A stretch of DNA of 64,000 nt, taken from the NCBI RefSeq assembly GCF_010435915.1, contig NZ_JAAFZH010000012.1, forward strand, positions 124,001 through 188,000, given 5' to 3'. Below the pieces are notes generated by a model. That model was given only the letters and a program-made list of their open reading frames with translations. It searched no databases and had not been told where the DNA came from. Positions 1 to 9,918 of this stretch are shown here, piece after piece; the stretch's first letter is position 1; each line of letters opens with the position of its first letter. The DNA comes from Spirosoma terrae. GTDB taxonomy: Bacteria; Bacteroidota; Bacteroidia; Cytophagales; Spirosomataceae. Position numbers and translations under genes: made by a program.

Positions 1-1131
1 GCTACTGTGTCGGCTCCTATTACGGCAGTTGTATTGGATGGAAAAACGGAAGTAGCTCGGGCCGAGGGAATGGCCGGAACGGCTCTCTACCTACCCATTG
101 CCAACCCCAAACCGTGGTCACCGGATTCCCCATTTCTGTATGACGTAAAGGTTAGTCTAAAGGGAGCTAAGGGGCATGGATCGGATGAGGTAATGAGCTA
201 CGCTGGCCTGCGCGATGTTAGTCTCGGAAAGGTCAATGGTGTAGTCCGCCCTTTACTGAACGGGCAGTTCGTTATGCAGCTAGGTCTGCTCGACCAGGGA
301 TACTGGCCAGATGGTATTTTGACCGCCCCAACCGAAGAGGCCCTCAAATTTGATATGGAGTATACCAAAAAAGCCGGGTATAACCTCATTCGGAAACACA
401 TGAAAACCGAGCCTCAGCGCTTCTATTACTGGGCCGATAAGCTAGGACTGCTGGTGTGGCAGGATATGCCTGCCATCTGGTATCCCAACGAAGATACACT
501 AACCACCCGGACCCAGTTTCGCCAAGAGTTGAAAGCCATCATGGATACGTATTACAATTCACCATCTATTATTGCCTGGGTGCCTTTCAATGAAAACTGG
601 GGCGCCTTCGACGTAGTGGCTATAACGGACTGGGTCAAGCAATATGATCCGTCCCGACTGGTCAATGGCAATTCGGGTTTTAACAATAATCCGCCCTATC
701 AAAAAGCGTACGGCGACCCTAAAAACGGTGATTTTGTTGATACGCATATTTACGTAGGACCCAACAAAGCCTCGGAACCCGACGAAAAGCGAGCGGCTTC
801 ATTGGGTGAGTTCGGGGGCGTGGGTTTGTTTGTGCGGGGGCATATGTGGCCAGTCGAAAATAATGCTTACGCTTACGAGCCGACAAAAGCGGCCCTAACT
901 GACCGCTACGTCTTCCTGCTGGATCAGGTTGAGCAATTAATGCGGTATAGAGGGCTAAGCGTAGCAATATACACCCAAACCACCGATGTCGAGCACGAAG
1001 TGAACGGCCTGCTAACGTACGACCGGGAAGTTGAAAAGATGGACACAGATCGAGTTCGCGCGGTTAATCAGGCAGTTTTACAGGCGGGACAAGATGTAGC
1101 CCGACCGAAAGGAACTTCCACTAAGGAGTGA
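1..1131 (+). CDS. Glycoside hydrolase family 2, C-terminal part (partial)
   Basis: The gene is cut by the left edge: the frame is open to base 1, so the GTG at 7 need not be a start. What remains is the catalytic TIM barrel of a family 2 glycosidase. Visible marks are the barrel entry with YWPDGILTAP, the run KAGYNLIRKHMK typical of GH2 barrels, the acid/base motif with NEN in AWVPFNENWG, and a candidate nucleophile Glu in SLGEFGG. The N-terminal sugar-binding and immunoglobulin-like domains would lie outside the window. The GH43 gene follows directly on the same strand, so the two probably belong to one polysaccharide-degradation locus. The exact sugar specificity (beta-galactosidase, mannosidase, glucuronidase) cannot be read from this fragment. 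Confidence 0.8.
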   Translation, partial: ATVSAPITAVVLDGKTEVARAEGMAGTALYLPIANPKPWSPDSPFLYDVKVSLKGAKGHGSDEVMSYAGLRDVSLGKVNGVVRPLLNGQFVMQLGLLDQGYWPDGILTAPTEEALKFDMEYTKKAGYNLIRKHMKTEPQRFYYWADKLGLLVWQDMPAIWYPNEDTLTTRTQFRQELKAIMDTYYNSPSIIAWVPFNENWGAFDVVAITDWVKQYDPSRLVNGNSGFNNNPPYQKAYGDPKNGDFVDTHIYVGPNKASEPDEKRAASLGEFGGVGLFVRGHMWPVENNAYAYEPTKAALTDRYVFLLDQVEQLMRYRGLSVAIYTQTTDVEHEVNGLLTYDREVEKMDTDRVRAVNQAVLQAGQDVARPKGTSTKE

Positions 1132-1259
1132 GCGAGTCCGCGAGGTCAGCAGCCTCATCATTTATCGTCTATTATAGTAGTCTACGCTCAAAAGTGTCTT
1201 TTTTTGTCCAGCCCCTCCTGACAATTGGCTTACAGACGCAAGACAGAATCGATTTTATC

Positions 1260-2411
1260 ATGACTCAAAAACGGCTTCTTTTTCTCTTTTTATCCCTATT
1301 GATAATCCGTATTTCGCCAGCACAAACAACGCCAGCTTCACCTAAAGCTAACCTCACGTTCGCCAATCCTTTACCTGTCGAATTTGGAGATCCGTATGTA
1401 TTGTATACCCACGGTACGTACTATATGTATGGGACTGGCGCAGGGGCCGATAAGGGTTTTGTGGCTTACTCATCCCCCGATATGGTGAATTGGAAGCGGG
1501 AAGGACAGGTCTATTTTCATAACAATCCCAATGGCTGGAGTGATCCTAAAGCAAAGTGGGGCGGGGCTTACTGGGCGCCGGAAGTCTATGAAGTGAAAGG
1601 TAAGTTCTACTTGTTTTATAGTGCCCAATGGCAAGTTAACCCCCAGCACGAGGAGGAAAATTTCCGCATTGGGGTGGCGGTAGCGGATAAGCCAACTGGA
1701 CCCTTTGTGGACCTGGGCAACCAACCCCTATTTGATCCGGGCTATCCCGTCATTGATGCTAACGTATTGTTTGATTCCGATGGCAAAGCATATTTATATT
1801 ATTCCCGCTGCTGCTATAAACATCCTGTCGACAGTGAAGTGGCTGACTTAGCGCGTCGGCAAGGGTGGTTCAACGAGATCGAAGAAAGCTGGGTATACGG
1901 TGTCGAGCTTAAAGCTGATTTTTCGGGCGTCGTTGGGGAGCCGGTTCTTTTACTACGTCCCCCGGTAAAGCTGGGCGATAAGCAATCGGAATGGGAAAGT
2001 CGATCCGTTACGGCTAAAGAAGTCAACCGACGCTGGACCGAAGGCTCTGTCACGTTCAGGAAAGGAGACACGTACTACATGATGTATTCGGCCAATTATT
2101 TTGGGGGTCAGCATTATGCTATCGGGTACGCCACCTCCCGCTCGCCTTTGGGACCGTATCAAAAAGCGTCAAACAACCCGATTGTTCAGAAGAACACAGG
2201 TTCGGGCGGCATTGTCACGGGCACGGGCCACAATAGCATTGCTTACTCGCCGGATGGCAAAGAGATGTTCTGCGTCTACCATGCCAGAACGGCTAAAACC
2301 GGCGATCAACGCGTGGTTTTTCTGGATCGGATGCAGGTTGACAACGGTGTCATTAAGGTGCATGGCCCTACCACGTTACCCCAACAGACTCCATCAGGCG
2401 TAAGACGCTAA
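1260..2411 (+). CDS. Glycoside hydrolase family 43 (arabinosidase/xylosidase type), secreted
   Basis: The start is placed at ATG 1260 because it opens a clear signal peptide (MTQKRLLFLFLSLLIIRISP, cleaved near AQT); an upstream GTG at 1128 would add 44 residues without secretion features. The mature protein is a single five-bladed beta-propeller of about 360 residues. The three catalytic carboxylates of GH43 are visible: Asp in FGDPYVLY (base), Asp in VIDANVLF (pKa modulator) and Glu in WTEGSVTF (acid). The family cleaves alpha-L-arabinofuranosides or beta-D-xylosides from hemicellulose. It follows the GH2 gene by about 130 bp on the same strand. There is no accessory carbohydrate-binding domain. 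Substrate is not decided by the sequence. Confidence 0.88.
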   Translation: MTQKRLLFLFLSLLIIRISPAQTTPASPKANLTFANPLPVEFGDPYVLYTHGTYYMYGTGAGADKGFVAYSSPDMVNWKREGQVYFHNNPNGWSDPKAKWGGAYWAPEVYEVKGKFYLFYSAQWQVNPQHEEENFRIGVAVADKPTGPFVDLGNQPLFDPGYPVIDANVLFDSDGKAYLYYSRCCYKHPVDSEVADLARRQGWFNEIEESWVYGVELKADFSGVVGEPVLLLRPPVKLGDKQSEWESRSVTAKEVNRRWTEGSVTFRKGDTYYMMYSANYFGGQHYAIGYATSRSPLGPYQKASNNPIVQKNTGSGGIVTGTGHNSIAYSPDGKEMFCVYHARTAKTGDQRVVFLDRMQVDNGVIKVHGPTTLPQQTPSGVRR

Positions 2412-2451
2412 TTTATTTTAATCGAGATTGCAGCGAAGCCCAACGGTTTAG

Positions 2452-4869
2452 CTAGTCTGAACGTAGCGATTTGACCGGATTCATCAGGGCGGCTTTCACA
2501 CTCTGGAAACTGACGGTTATCAGCGCAATCGCAATCGCCAGCAAACCCGCCAGCGCGAAAATCCACCACGACAGGTCGATCTTATAGGCGAAATCATTGA
2601 GCCATTGAGTCATTACGTACCAGGCCAGGGGCGATGCCACCACAATGGCAATGAACACCAATTTTAAAAAGTCTTTCGATAACAGGGCAACAATACTGAA
2701 AACCGATGCCCCGACCACTTTCCGCACGCCAATTTCTTTCGTCCGTTGCTGGGCACTGAACGTAGCCAGCCCGAATAACCCCAGACACGCAATGAAAATA
2801 GCCAGCGACGAAAAAATACTAAACAGAATACCGTACTGGCGATCCTGCTGGTACTGTTGGTTATAGAATTCATCCAGAAAGAAGTAGTCCAGCGACGATT
2901 CCGGAAAAAGCTGATTCCAGATCGTTTCCACATTTTTAAGCAACGGCTGTGGATCGGCCGTATGTATTTTGACCGAAAAAAAGTCGGTTGGAATCCACTT
3001 GTAAGCCGGGTCCATAAAGAGCATAACCGGTGTAAACGGATGATGGAGCGAGCGCTGGTGATAATCACGAATAACGCCAATAATTTCGTTAGGATGGCCG
3101 GGCGTAACCTCCAGAGCGATACGTTGCCCTAACGCCTGTTCGCTGGACGTAAAACCCAATTGTTTTACTGCCGACTCATTAATTACCAAGGCCGTTGAGT
3201 CGGCTGGTCGATTCCGATCAAAACCGCGTCCGGCCACCAGTTGCAAGCCGTACGTCTGAATGAATTCGTGATCGACCTGTAGCATTTCATAGAGCCGATT
3301 ATCGGCAGCACGCGCTTCAAAACGCCGATTGGCTAAAAATTGACCAACCTCTTTACCCGGAACGGCTCCAGAACTCGTTACAGCCAGCACACCCGCCAGG
3401 GAGGCCAACTGGCGTTTTAACTGTTCCGTTTTAGGGCCGTAATCAGCGGTGTTTACCGGCGCTTTTAACACAACAACCTGATCAGTCAGAACCCCCGCCT
3501 TCTGGCTGGTCATATAAGCCGTCTGCCTATAAACAACTAGCGTACTAATCAGCAGAATAACCGAGATAGTAAACTGAACCACCACCAGCGACTGACGTAA
3601 CGGACGTTCAGTTACTGAAAGCTGAAACTTTCCTTTTAGCACCGATGCTGGTGACGCCCGCAAGAGCACCGTAGCCGGATAAACACCTGTCAGAACAATC
3701 CCTAAAAGCCATAAAGCCAGGAATCCCACAAAAGTCAACGGCTCTATCCAGATGAGACTTACAGAGTTTAAGTGAAGGGAATCGGGCAAGAGCAACGTAG
3801 CAACTAAGACAAATCCTGACGCAACCAGTAGAGCAAGCGCATGTACCAGCGTTGATTCGACAACAAACTGAAGCAACAGCAGGCGCTTCGACGAACCCAC
3901 CATCCGCCGAACACCCGCTTCTTTAGCTCGATACATGGCCCGTGCAGTTGTCAGATTGCTGTAATTCACCCAACTGATCAACAGGATAACAAACGCAATG
4001 ATGGACAAAAACTGAACGGCTTTGCGGTTGCCTTTGATTTCGATTTCATTGGGCGTGGCCGGGTTAAGATGAATATCCCGAAGCAAAACTAACTTTATAC
4101 CCCACGTATCATCTTTCATAGCCTCCTCCGTTTTATACTGCTCAGCAAGTGCCGGGAATTTGGCTTCAACGCGACCAGGGTCAGCATTCGGCTTGAGCTG
4201 TACGAACGTATAATTGGCGTGCTGATACCAGAAATTCCAGAACTTCGACGTAGCCGTTTTACCCGAAATCAGCATCGAAAACTGCATGGTTGAATTAGCG
4301 GGCAAGTCAGCAAAAACACCCGTCACCTGGCAATTCAATGTTTTAGCGAGCGTACTGATCTCAAGCGTTTTCCCGACCGGATTTTGCGACCCGAAATATT
4401 TACGTGCCGCCGATTCGGACAGAACAACCGTATTGGGTTCATTCAGAAACGTCCGACGGTCGCCAAGCAAAACAGGGTAATCAAAAAAGGTAAAGAAATT
4501 GGAATCGACCAGGCAAACGTGCGGTTCCCGAAATTTCTGATTTTCGTAGCGAACAACCCGCTCCGAACCTCGCCAGAAAATACGTGTATAATTTTCTATT
4601 TCGGGAAAATTAGCCTTCATAGCAGGCGCATACCCATTGGAAGTCGTCGCCCAATGCTCTTTTTGCTTCCCTCCCTTCGAAAACATAGTCTCAACCCGAT
4701 AAATCGGTTTGTCGCCCATAAACTGATCGTAGCTCTGTTCGAACCGAACGTATTGAACCAGCAACCAACACATAGCAAGTCCAAGAGCTAATCCCAGAAT
4801 ATTGATACCAGCAAATGTCTTGTGTTTCCACAAGTTCCGAATAGCGATTTTGACGTAGTTTTTAAGCAT
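2452..4869 (-). CDS. MacB/FtsX-type ABC transporter permease, paralogue 1
   Basis: A stand-alone permease of 805 residues without its own ATPase domain. Start chosen at ATG 4869 (MLKNYVKIAIRN), which matches the N-terminus of the other paralogues; the open frame runs 13 codons further upstream. Order: TM1 near residues 20-42, a periplasmic MacB-like domain, three TM segments around 285-410, TM5 near 430-450, a second periplasmic domain, and three C-terminal TM segments. Each half carries a cytoplasmic coupling stretch of the type E-x-GVR-x-xxG (KEAGVRRMVGSS and KEIGVRKVVGAS). It is the last gene of the tandem and ends NPVKSLRSD where the others end in E. The family exports peptides, lipoproteins or drugs across the envelope; the substrate here is unknown. 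Confidence 0.9.
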   Translation of the reverse strand: MLKNYVKIAIRNLWKHKTFAGINILGLALGLAMCWLLVQYVRFEQSYDQFMGDKPIYRVETMFSKGGKQKEHWATTSNGYAPAMKANFPEIENYTRIFWRGSERVVRYENQKFREPHVCLVDSNFFTFFDYPVLLGDRRTFLNEPNTVVLSESAARKYFGSQNPVGKTLEISTLAKTLNCQVTGVFADLPANSTMQFSMLISGKTATSKFWNFWYQHANYTFVQLKPNADPGRVEAKFPALAEQYKTEEAMKDDTWGIKLVLLRDIHLNPATPNEIEIKGNRKAVQFLSIIAFVILLISWVNYSNLTTARAMYRAKEAGVRRMVGSSKRLLLLQFVVESTLVHALALLVASGFVLVATLLLPDSLHLNSVSLIWIEPLTFVGFLALWLLGIVLTGVYPATVLLRASPASVLKGKFQLSVTERPLRQSLVVVQFTISVILLISTLVVYRQTAYMTSQKAGVLTDQVVVLKAPVNTADYGPKTEQLKRQLASLAGVLAVTSSGAVPGKEVGQFLANRRFEARAADNRLYEMLQVDHEFIQTYGLQLVAGRGFDRNRPADSTALVINESAVKQLGFTSSEQALGQRIALEVTPGHPNEIIGVIRDYHQRSLHHPFTPVMLFMDPAYKWIPTDFFSVKIHTADPQPLLKNVETIWNQLFPESSLDYFFLDEFYNQQYQQDRQYGILFSIFSSLAIFIACLGLFGLATFSAQQRTKEIGVRKVVGASVFSIVALLSKDFLKLVFIAIVVASPLAWYVMTQWLNDFAYKIDLSWWIFALAGLLAIAIALITVSFQSVKAALMNPVKSLRSD

Positions 4870-4928
4870 AAAGGTTATTGATAAAGCCGCAACAGCACTC
4901 CCAGCCATTCCGGCTCTGTATACCTGAT

Positions 4929-7298
4929 TTACTCAGAACGTAATGATTTTACCGGGTTCATCAGCGCGGCTTTGACACTCTGGAAACTAATGGTTAGTAG
5001 CGCAATACCCACCGCCATCAATCCGGCTAGCCCGAACATCCACCACGATAGCTCGATTTTATAGGCGAAACCGTCCAGCCATTTACTCATGGCGTACCAG
5101 GCTAATGGCGAAGCAATGACAATAGCCACCCCCACTAATTTCATAAAATCTTTGGAAAGCAACGTAACAATGCTACCCACCGACGCGCCCAGCACTTTGC
5201 GAACGCCAATTTCTTTCGTCCGTTGCTCGGCCGTAAAAGCAGCTAAACCAAACAGGCCCAGGCAAGCAATAAAAATCGCCATACCAGCAAAAAGCGTAGT
5301 TAACGTACTGACAACCGTTTCGCTTTTGTACGCTTTCTGAAAATTGGCATCTACGAAGGAGTACCTAAATGGGAACGTTGGATTCATTCTTCGGCAAACG
5401 GCTTCAATACTAGCAAGCGCCTGTTTCGTCTGGCCGGGCTGTGTCTTAATCAGGATATGCCCATACGCCTGTTCTTCGCTCAGACGAACAATAAGTGGCC
5501 GAATAGGCACATGAAGCGAATTGAAATGAAAATCTTTTAGTACGCCCACTATCTTACCTGGTCGTTTCCAGAAAGTAAGTGGCTGACCAACCGGATCTTT
5601 ATAGCCAAGTCGTTGGGCGGTTGCCTCGTTAATGAGATAGTTTGTCGAATCAGTCCTAAAGTCTGGAGAGAAATCGCGTCCGCCAACCAACGTAAGTTTC
5701 ATGGTTTTCACGAAATCGTAGCCAACAGCGGTGTTATTAAATTGAATAGACAGAGTAGGGTTTTTGCCTGGCCATTCTACTCCATCACTCGTATTGCCAT
5801 TACGTAGTGGATTCGTTTGTATATGCGTCACCGACTCAACGCCAGGTTGCTGCAACAACTCTTGCTTGAATGACAAATACTTCCGACCAATGTCTCCTTC
5901 ACCAGGAACATCGATGAGGTTCTCGCGATCAAAACCAAGGTTTTTTGTCTGGATATACTGCAATTGCCGGTACACAACAACGGTACCCACAATCATCAGA
6001 ATCGATAATACAAACTGGAAAACCACCAGACCGCGTCGGAATAGCTGTGTTCCGGCACTGATACGTAACGAACCTTTCAGCACCCGAACCGGACTAAGCG
6101 ACGACATAAATAGCGCCGGATAACTTCCCGACACACATCCCGTTATGACCAATAGGCCCAACAGAAAGCCCCAAAAAACAGGTTGGTTCGTAGGAAGCCT
6201 AAGCTGTTTATCTGTCAATTGGTTAAATACAGGCAAGGCTAAATCAACCAGTATTACGGCAATAATCAGTGCCAGCAATGCCATCAAAAAGGCTTCGCCC
6301 ATAAACTGCCAGATTAACGAAAGACGCTTGGCCCCAACTGCTTTTCGAACGCCTACTTCCTGCGCCCGTTTGATAGAACGGGCGGTGGCTAAGTTCATGA
6401 AGTTTATGCCCGCTATCAGCAACAGAAAAACGGCTACGATAATAAAGAGCCGCACATACTCGATACGACCACCATCGCGATAACCATTTTTAAAGTTCGA
6501 GTACAAATAAGCATCCTTCTCTGGCTGCAAAAACAGCTCAATATTGAACGTAGCATTGATGTCTTTATTCCGCCCTTTCAGAAATGTTCTGAGCTTTGCA
6601 TTGACCTTCTCAGGATCAGCTTCCGGCCGCAGTTGCAGACGAGTTCCCGGCCCACCGTTTTCCCATACATTGAGCCAGGGCTCCCGTTTCAAATACGTAT
6701 TCCAGTTTAGCAGAAAGTCATACTGGTCGGTTGAGTTATAAGGCAAATCCTCAAAAACGGCGGCAACCTGATAATCCGTCCTGTTATTAAACCGAATAGA
6801 TTTTCCCAATGCAGCCTGCGGGCTGTCGAAAAATGTTTGGGCAACTTTACGCGAAATCGCTACGTGATTCGGTGCGTTGAGCGCCGTTTCGGCCGTTCCC
6901 GATAACAGGGGAATACTGTACATCTTAAACCAGTCGGCCCCAACAAAGCATCCGGTTTGCCGCGATACCTTCTCTTCTACGCTCAATACGTGGTCTTCCT
7001 CAGACGAAAAACCGGCGGCATAGCGTATTTCGGGAAATTGTCGTTTGAGTTCGTCAGCCAGAATACCCGGCGTATCTTCGTCGGTTACGGTTCGTCCATC
7101 GGCAATTTCATTTTCCATGACCCGATACAGCAAATCCGCATTGGCATACTGCTTCCCAATACTTAATTCGTCCTGTACCCACAACACAATAAGCAGGCTC
7201 GATGCCATTCCTAGCGCCAGACCCAGGACATTAATCGTCGAAAAGGTTTTGTTGCGAATCAGATTCCGCCAGGCAACTTTCAGATAGTTCTTGAACAT
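4929..7298 (-). CDS. MacB/FtsX-type ABC transporter permease, paralogue 2
   Basis: 789 residues, starting MFKNYLKVAWRN, with the same order of TM1, periplasmic domain, three TM, TM, periplasmic domain, three TM as its neighbours. Coupling stretches: QEVGVRKAVGAK in the first half and KEIGVRKVLGAS in the second. The last 90 residues are close to those of paralogues 3 and 9 (QRTKEIGVRKVLGASVGSIV), pointing to recent duplication or gene conversion at the 3' end. It lies 59 bp upstream of paralogue 1 and is preceded by an imperfect hairpin at 7303-7366, so each permease may be a separate transcript. It needs an ATPase in trans; the only one in the window is at 25947-26624. Confidence 0.9.
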   Translation of the reverse strand: MFKNYLKVAWRNLIRNKTFSTINVLGLALGMASSLLIVLWVQDELSIGKQYANADLLYRVMENEIADGRTVTDEDTPGILADELKRQFPEIRYAAGFSSEEDHVLSVEEKVSRQTGCFVGADWFKMYSIPLLSGTAETALNAPNHVAISRKVAQTFFDSPQAALGKSIRFNNRTDYQVAAVFEDLPYNSTDQYDFLLNWNTYLKREPWLNVWENGGPGTRLQLRPEADPEKVNAKLRTFLKGRNKDINATFNIELFLQPEKDAYLYSNFKNGYRDGGRIEYVRLFIIVAVFLLLIAGINFMNLATARSIKRAQEVGVRKAVGAKRLSLIWQFMGEAFLMALLALIIAVILVDLALPVFNQLTDKQLRLPTNQPVFWGFLLGLLVITGCVSGSYPALFMSSLSPVRVLKGSLRISAGTQLFRRGLVVFQFVLSILMIVGTVVVYRQLQYIQTKNLGFDRENLIDVPGEGDIGRKYLSFKQELLQQPGVESVTHIQTNPLRNGNTSDGVEWPGKNPTLSIQFNNTAVGYDFVKTMKLTLVGGRDFSPDFRTDSTNYLINEATAQRLGYKDPVGQPLTFWKRPGKIVGVLKDFHFNSLHVPIRPLIVRLSEEQAYGHILIKTQPGQTKQALASIEAVCRRMNPTFPFRYSFVDANFQKAYKSETVVSTLTTLFAGMAIFIACLGLFGLAAFTAEQRTKEIGVRKVLGASVGSIVTLLSKDFMKLVGVAIVIASPLAWYAMSKWLDGFAYKIELSWWMFGLAGLMAVGIALLTISFQSVKAALMNPVKSLRSE

Positions 7299-7302
7299 AA
7301 AC

Positions 7303-7366
7303 GGTAAGGGTCTAGGGCGAAGAGCCTAGGGCTATGAAGGCTGTAGCCTGCCCTAAACCCTTCACC
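7303..7366 (-). terminator. Imperfect hairpin between two permease genes
   Basis: Arms GGTAAGGGTCTAGGGC and GCCCTAAACCCTTCACC pair with a few mismatches. It lies between the stop of paralogue 3 (7369) and the start of paralogue 2 (7298). It has no clear T-run, so termination is plausible rather than shown. Confidence 0.45.
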
Positions 7367-7368
7367 AT

Positions 7369-9768
7369 TTACTCAGAACGTAATGACTTCACGGGATTGG
7401 TTAGCGCGGCTTTGATACTCTGGAAGCTGACAGTCAGTAAGGCTACCCCCACTGCCAGCAAACCCGCCAGGAGGAATACCCACCAGTCGATCGTAATTTT
7501 ATAGGCAAAGTCACTCAGCCATTGATTCATAGCGTACCAGGCAATGGGCGATGCAATCAGTATGGCTACAACAACCAGTTTCATAAAATCTGTGGAAAGC
7601 AACGTAACGATACTACCCACCGAAGCGCCCAGCACTTTGCGAACGCCAATTTCTTTCGTCCGTTGCTCGGCCGTGAAAGCTGCCAAACCGAATAGACCCA
7701 GGCACGCAATCAGAATAGCCAGGGCCGAGAAGATCATCACAACCTGTGCCGTACGTTGCTCGGTACGATAGAGTGAATTCAGAAAATCGTCCAGAAAGGT
7801 AAATTCAAAAGCCGAATCAGGCAGGTCTTTGCGGAAAACCTGTTCCAGCTGACGCATGGTTTCAGCTAATTGGCCGGTTCTCGTTTTAACTAACAGATAA
7901 GGACGCCCTTCTGTGTCGGCGTTATGAAAGGCATAGGCCCCAATGGGTGTATGCAAGGACTCAAAATGAAAGTCATCAACAACACCAACGATCTCGGTCC
8001 GGTCACCATCGAACAGATTACGAACTTTTTGCCCAATAGCTTTTTCGGGAGTGAAGCCCAGATACGTAACGGCCGTTTTGTTCAATACAACCTGTATGGT
8101 CGTGTCCTTCGGGTCTTTTACGGCGGGTAATGTACGTCCGGCCAGCAGTTTTAATCCGAGCACATTCATAAACTCATTGCCAACCCGATTGGTCTGAACA
8201 GCCATTCCCTGATCGGTAGCGTTGCCCGATGCATTGGGTTTGGTCAGGCTGCGACCACTGCCAGCCGCCCCCGGGAAGGTTTGAGCCCGGCAAACATCGA
8301 CGACAGTACTTAGGCTTCGGAAATCGTTCATCAACGCGTCGAGCTGGGATTTATCTTTCGCTGCCGCCGTTGTAATGGCCACGACCTGCGTTGGCTCGTA
8401 CCCCAGTTTCTGGTTCTGGATATAACGGAGTTGCTGATAAAAAATAAACGTACAGACCATCAAGATGACGGAAGCCGTAAACTGAACCACCACCAGCGAC
8501 CGCCGGAATAAACCTGCGCCCGACTGGTTGCGGAACGTAGTGCTGAGCAGGTATTTCGGCGAAAAAGACGACAGATAAAAGGCCGGGTAAGAGCCAGCAA
8601 TAAGCGTAATCAGCAAACCGATCAGCAATAAACTTCCTACTATCTCGGGCATCAGGAGCGATGTAAACGGAAGCTGCTTGCCCGTCAACTGATTAAAAAA
8701 GGGTAGCGCCAGCACAACAATACCAACTCCCAACAGCAGTGCAATACATACCATCAACCCTGTTTCCAGATAGAATCGGGTAACCAGGTGTTTCATGGAA
8801 GCGCCAACCGTTTTTATCACGCCTACCTCACGAAAACGAATCTGGGCTTTTGCGGTAGCCAGGTTCATGTAATTAATGCAGGCAATCAGCAGCACCACAA
8901 TGGCCAGAATCAACAGGATTTTCACCTGTCGGATATCGCCAACCCGCGTATCCGATTTCATAATTTCTGCCGAATGAAGGTGAATATCCGTAAGCGGCTG
9001 TAAGGATAGCGTAAACCACTGATCCTGCTTCGGTACGTGTTTAGTCAGCACAACACCCATCTGCTGTTCTACCTGAGTCATAGTGGCTTTAGGATTCAGC
9101 AACAGAAATGTTTCAAAGCTGGCATTGCCCCAACTGGCGTGCTGCGCCCAGCGTACACTACTAAACGACCCGATCAAATCCGCGTCCAGCGTTGACGTAC
9201 CCGGAAAAGTCTGGTAAACACCCGTTACGTGCAGTGTATCTTTACTATCTACATACAGCACTTTCCCAACTGGATTTTCGTCGCCAAAATACCGATTAGC
9301 CGTTGCCTGACTTAACACTACTTTATGCGGACCATCGAGTGCCGTTTTAGGATTTCCGTGTATCAGTGGAATATCGAACAGATCGAACAGGCTGCCATCG
9401 GCCCAGTAAACGTTTTTTTCGGCAAACTTTTTATCTGTCGAATTAACAAAGGCCGTCTCGCCAAAATTATGACGTAGCAAACGAACTTGCTGCTCAACAC
9501 TGGGCACCTCCGATTTCATAGCAGGCCCTACCGCGTTGGGCGCATTTCCCCAGACCATAGTTTTTCCATCGAACGTAGCATGCACTATAACCCGATAAAT
9601 CCGGTCGGCTTTGCTATGGTAGCGATCAAACTGAAACTCGTCTTGGACGTAGAGCGTGAGCAACAACGCTACAGCCAGCCCGGTGGCCAATCCAACTAAA
9701 TTCAGAAAGGTAAAAAGGCGGTTTTTGAGAAGTCCGCGCCAGGCGATTTTGAGATAGTTTTTGAGCAT
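7369..9768 (-). CDS. MacB/FtsX-type ABC transporter permease, paralogue 3
   Basis: 799 residues, MLKNYLKIAWRGLLKN at the start. Two FtsX halves with eight predicted TM segments and two periplasmic domains. The first coupling stretch reads REVGVIKTVGAS, so the Arg of the usual GVRK is replaced by Ile; the second is normal (KEIGVRKVLGAS). If the first site contacts the ATPase, this copy could couple asymmetrically, which is inference. It ends ALTNPVKSLRSE. It is the gene immediately downstream of the sigma-54-controlled secreted protein gene (9919-10515), separated by 150 bp that contain a strong hairpin at 9804-9848, so co-transcription is possible but probably limited. Confidence 0.9.
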   Translation of the reverse strand: MLKNYLKIAWRGLLKNRLFTFLNLVGLATGLAVALLLTLYVQDEFQFDRYHSKADRIYRVIVHATFDGKTMVWGNAPNAVGPAMKSEVPSVEQQVRLLRHNFGETAFVNSTDKKFAEKNVYWADGSLFDLFDIPLIHGNPKTALDGPHKVVLSQATANRYFGDENPVGKVLYVDSKDTLHVTGVYQTFPGTSTLDADLIGSFSSVRWAQHASWGNASFETFLLLNPKATMTQVEQQMGVVLTKHVPKQDQWFTLSLQPLTDIHLHSAEIMKSDTRVGDIRQVKILLILAIVVLLIACINYMNLATAKAQIRFREVGVIKTVGASMKHLVTRFYLETGLMVCIALLLGVGIVVLALPFFNQLTGKQLPFTSLLMPEIVGSLLLIGLLITLIAGSYPAFYLSSFSPKYLLSTTFRNQSGAGLFRRSLVVVQFTASVILMVCTFIFYQQLRYIQNQKLGYEPTQVVAITTAAAKDKSQLDALMNDFRSLSTVVDVCRAQTFPGAAGSGRSLTKPNASGNATDQGMAVQTNRVGNEFMNVLGLKLLAGRTLPAVKDPKDTTIQVVLNKTAVTYLGFTPEKAIGQKVRNLFDGDRTEIVGVVDDFHFESLHTPIGAYAFHNADTEGRPYLLVKTRTGQLAETMRQLEQVFRKDLPDSAFEFTFLDDFLNSLYRTEQRTAQVVMIFSALAILIACLGLFGLAAFTAEQRTKEIGVRKVLGASVGSIVTLLSTDFMKLVVVAILIASPIAWYAMNQWLSDFAYKITIDWWVFLLAGLLAVGVALLTVSFQSIKAALTNPVKSLRSE

Positions 9769-9803
9769 GGGCTATTCGATCATAGAGGTTGTCCTGAAAA
9801 TCT

Positions 9804-9848
9804 GAATGGCAGGAAGTGGCACAAACACGCTGCCATTTCCTGCCATTC
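9804..9848 (-). terminator. 18-bp hairpin downstream of the secreted-protein gene
   Basis: Arms GAATGGCAGGAAGTGGCA and TGCCATTTCCTGCCATTC pair over 18 bp with a single mismatch (a G:T wobble in RNA) around a 9-base loop. It follows the stop of the 9919-10515 gene in its direction of transcription. A short AT run follows but no long T tract. Confidence 0.6.
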
Positions 9849-9918
9849 GGGTTATTTATGTAGAAGAACACAATTAAGGTTGCTGGCTTCCCTGTGCTCT
9901 TTTGAACCATACCAACGA

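Noticed and set aside
9816..9833. TGGCACAAACACGCTGCC as a sigma-54 promoter on the plus strand
   Set aside because: It lies inside a terminator-like hairpin and has no gene downstream on that strand; the -12 half also does not fit.
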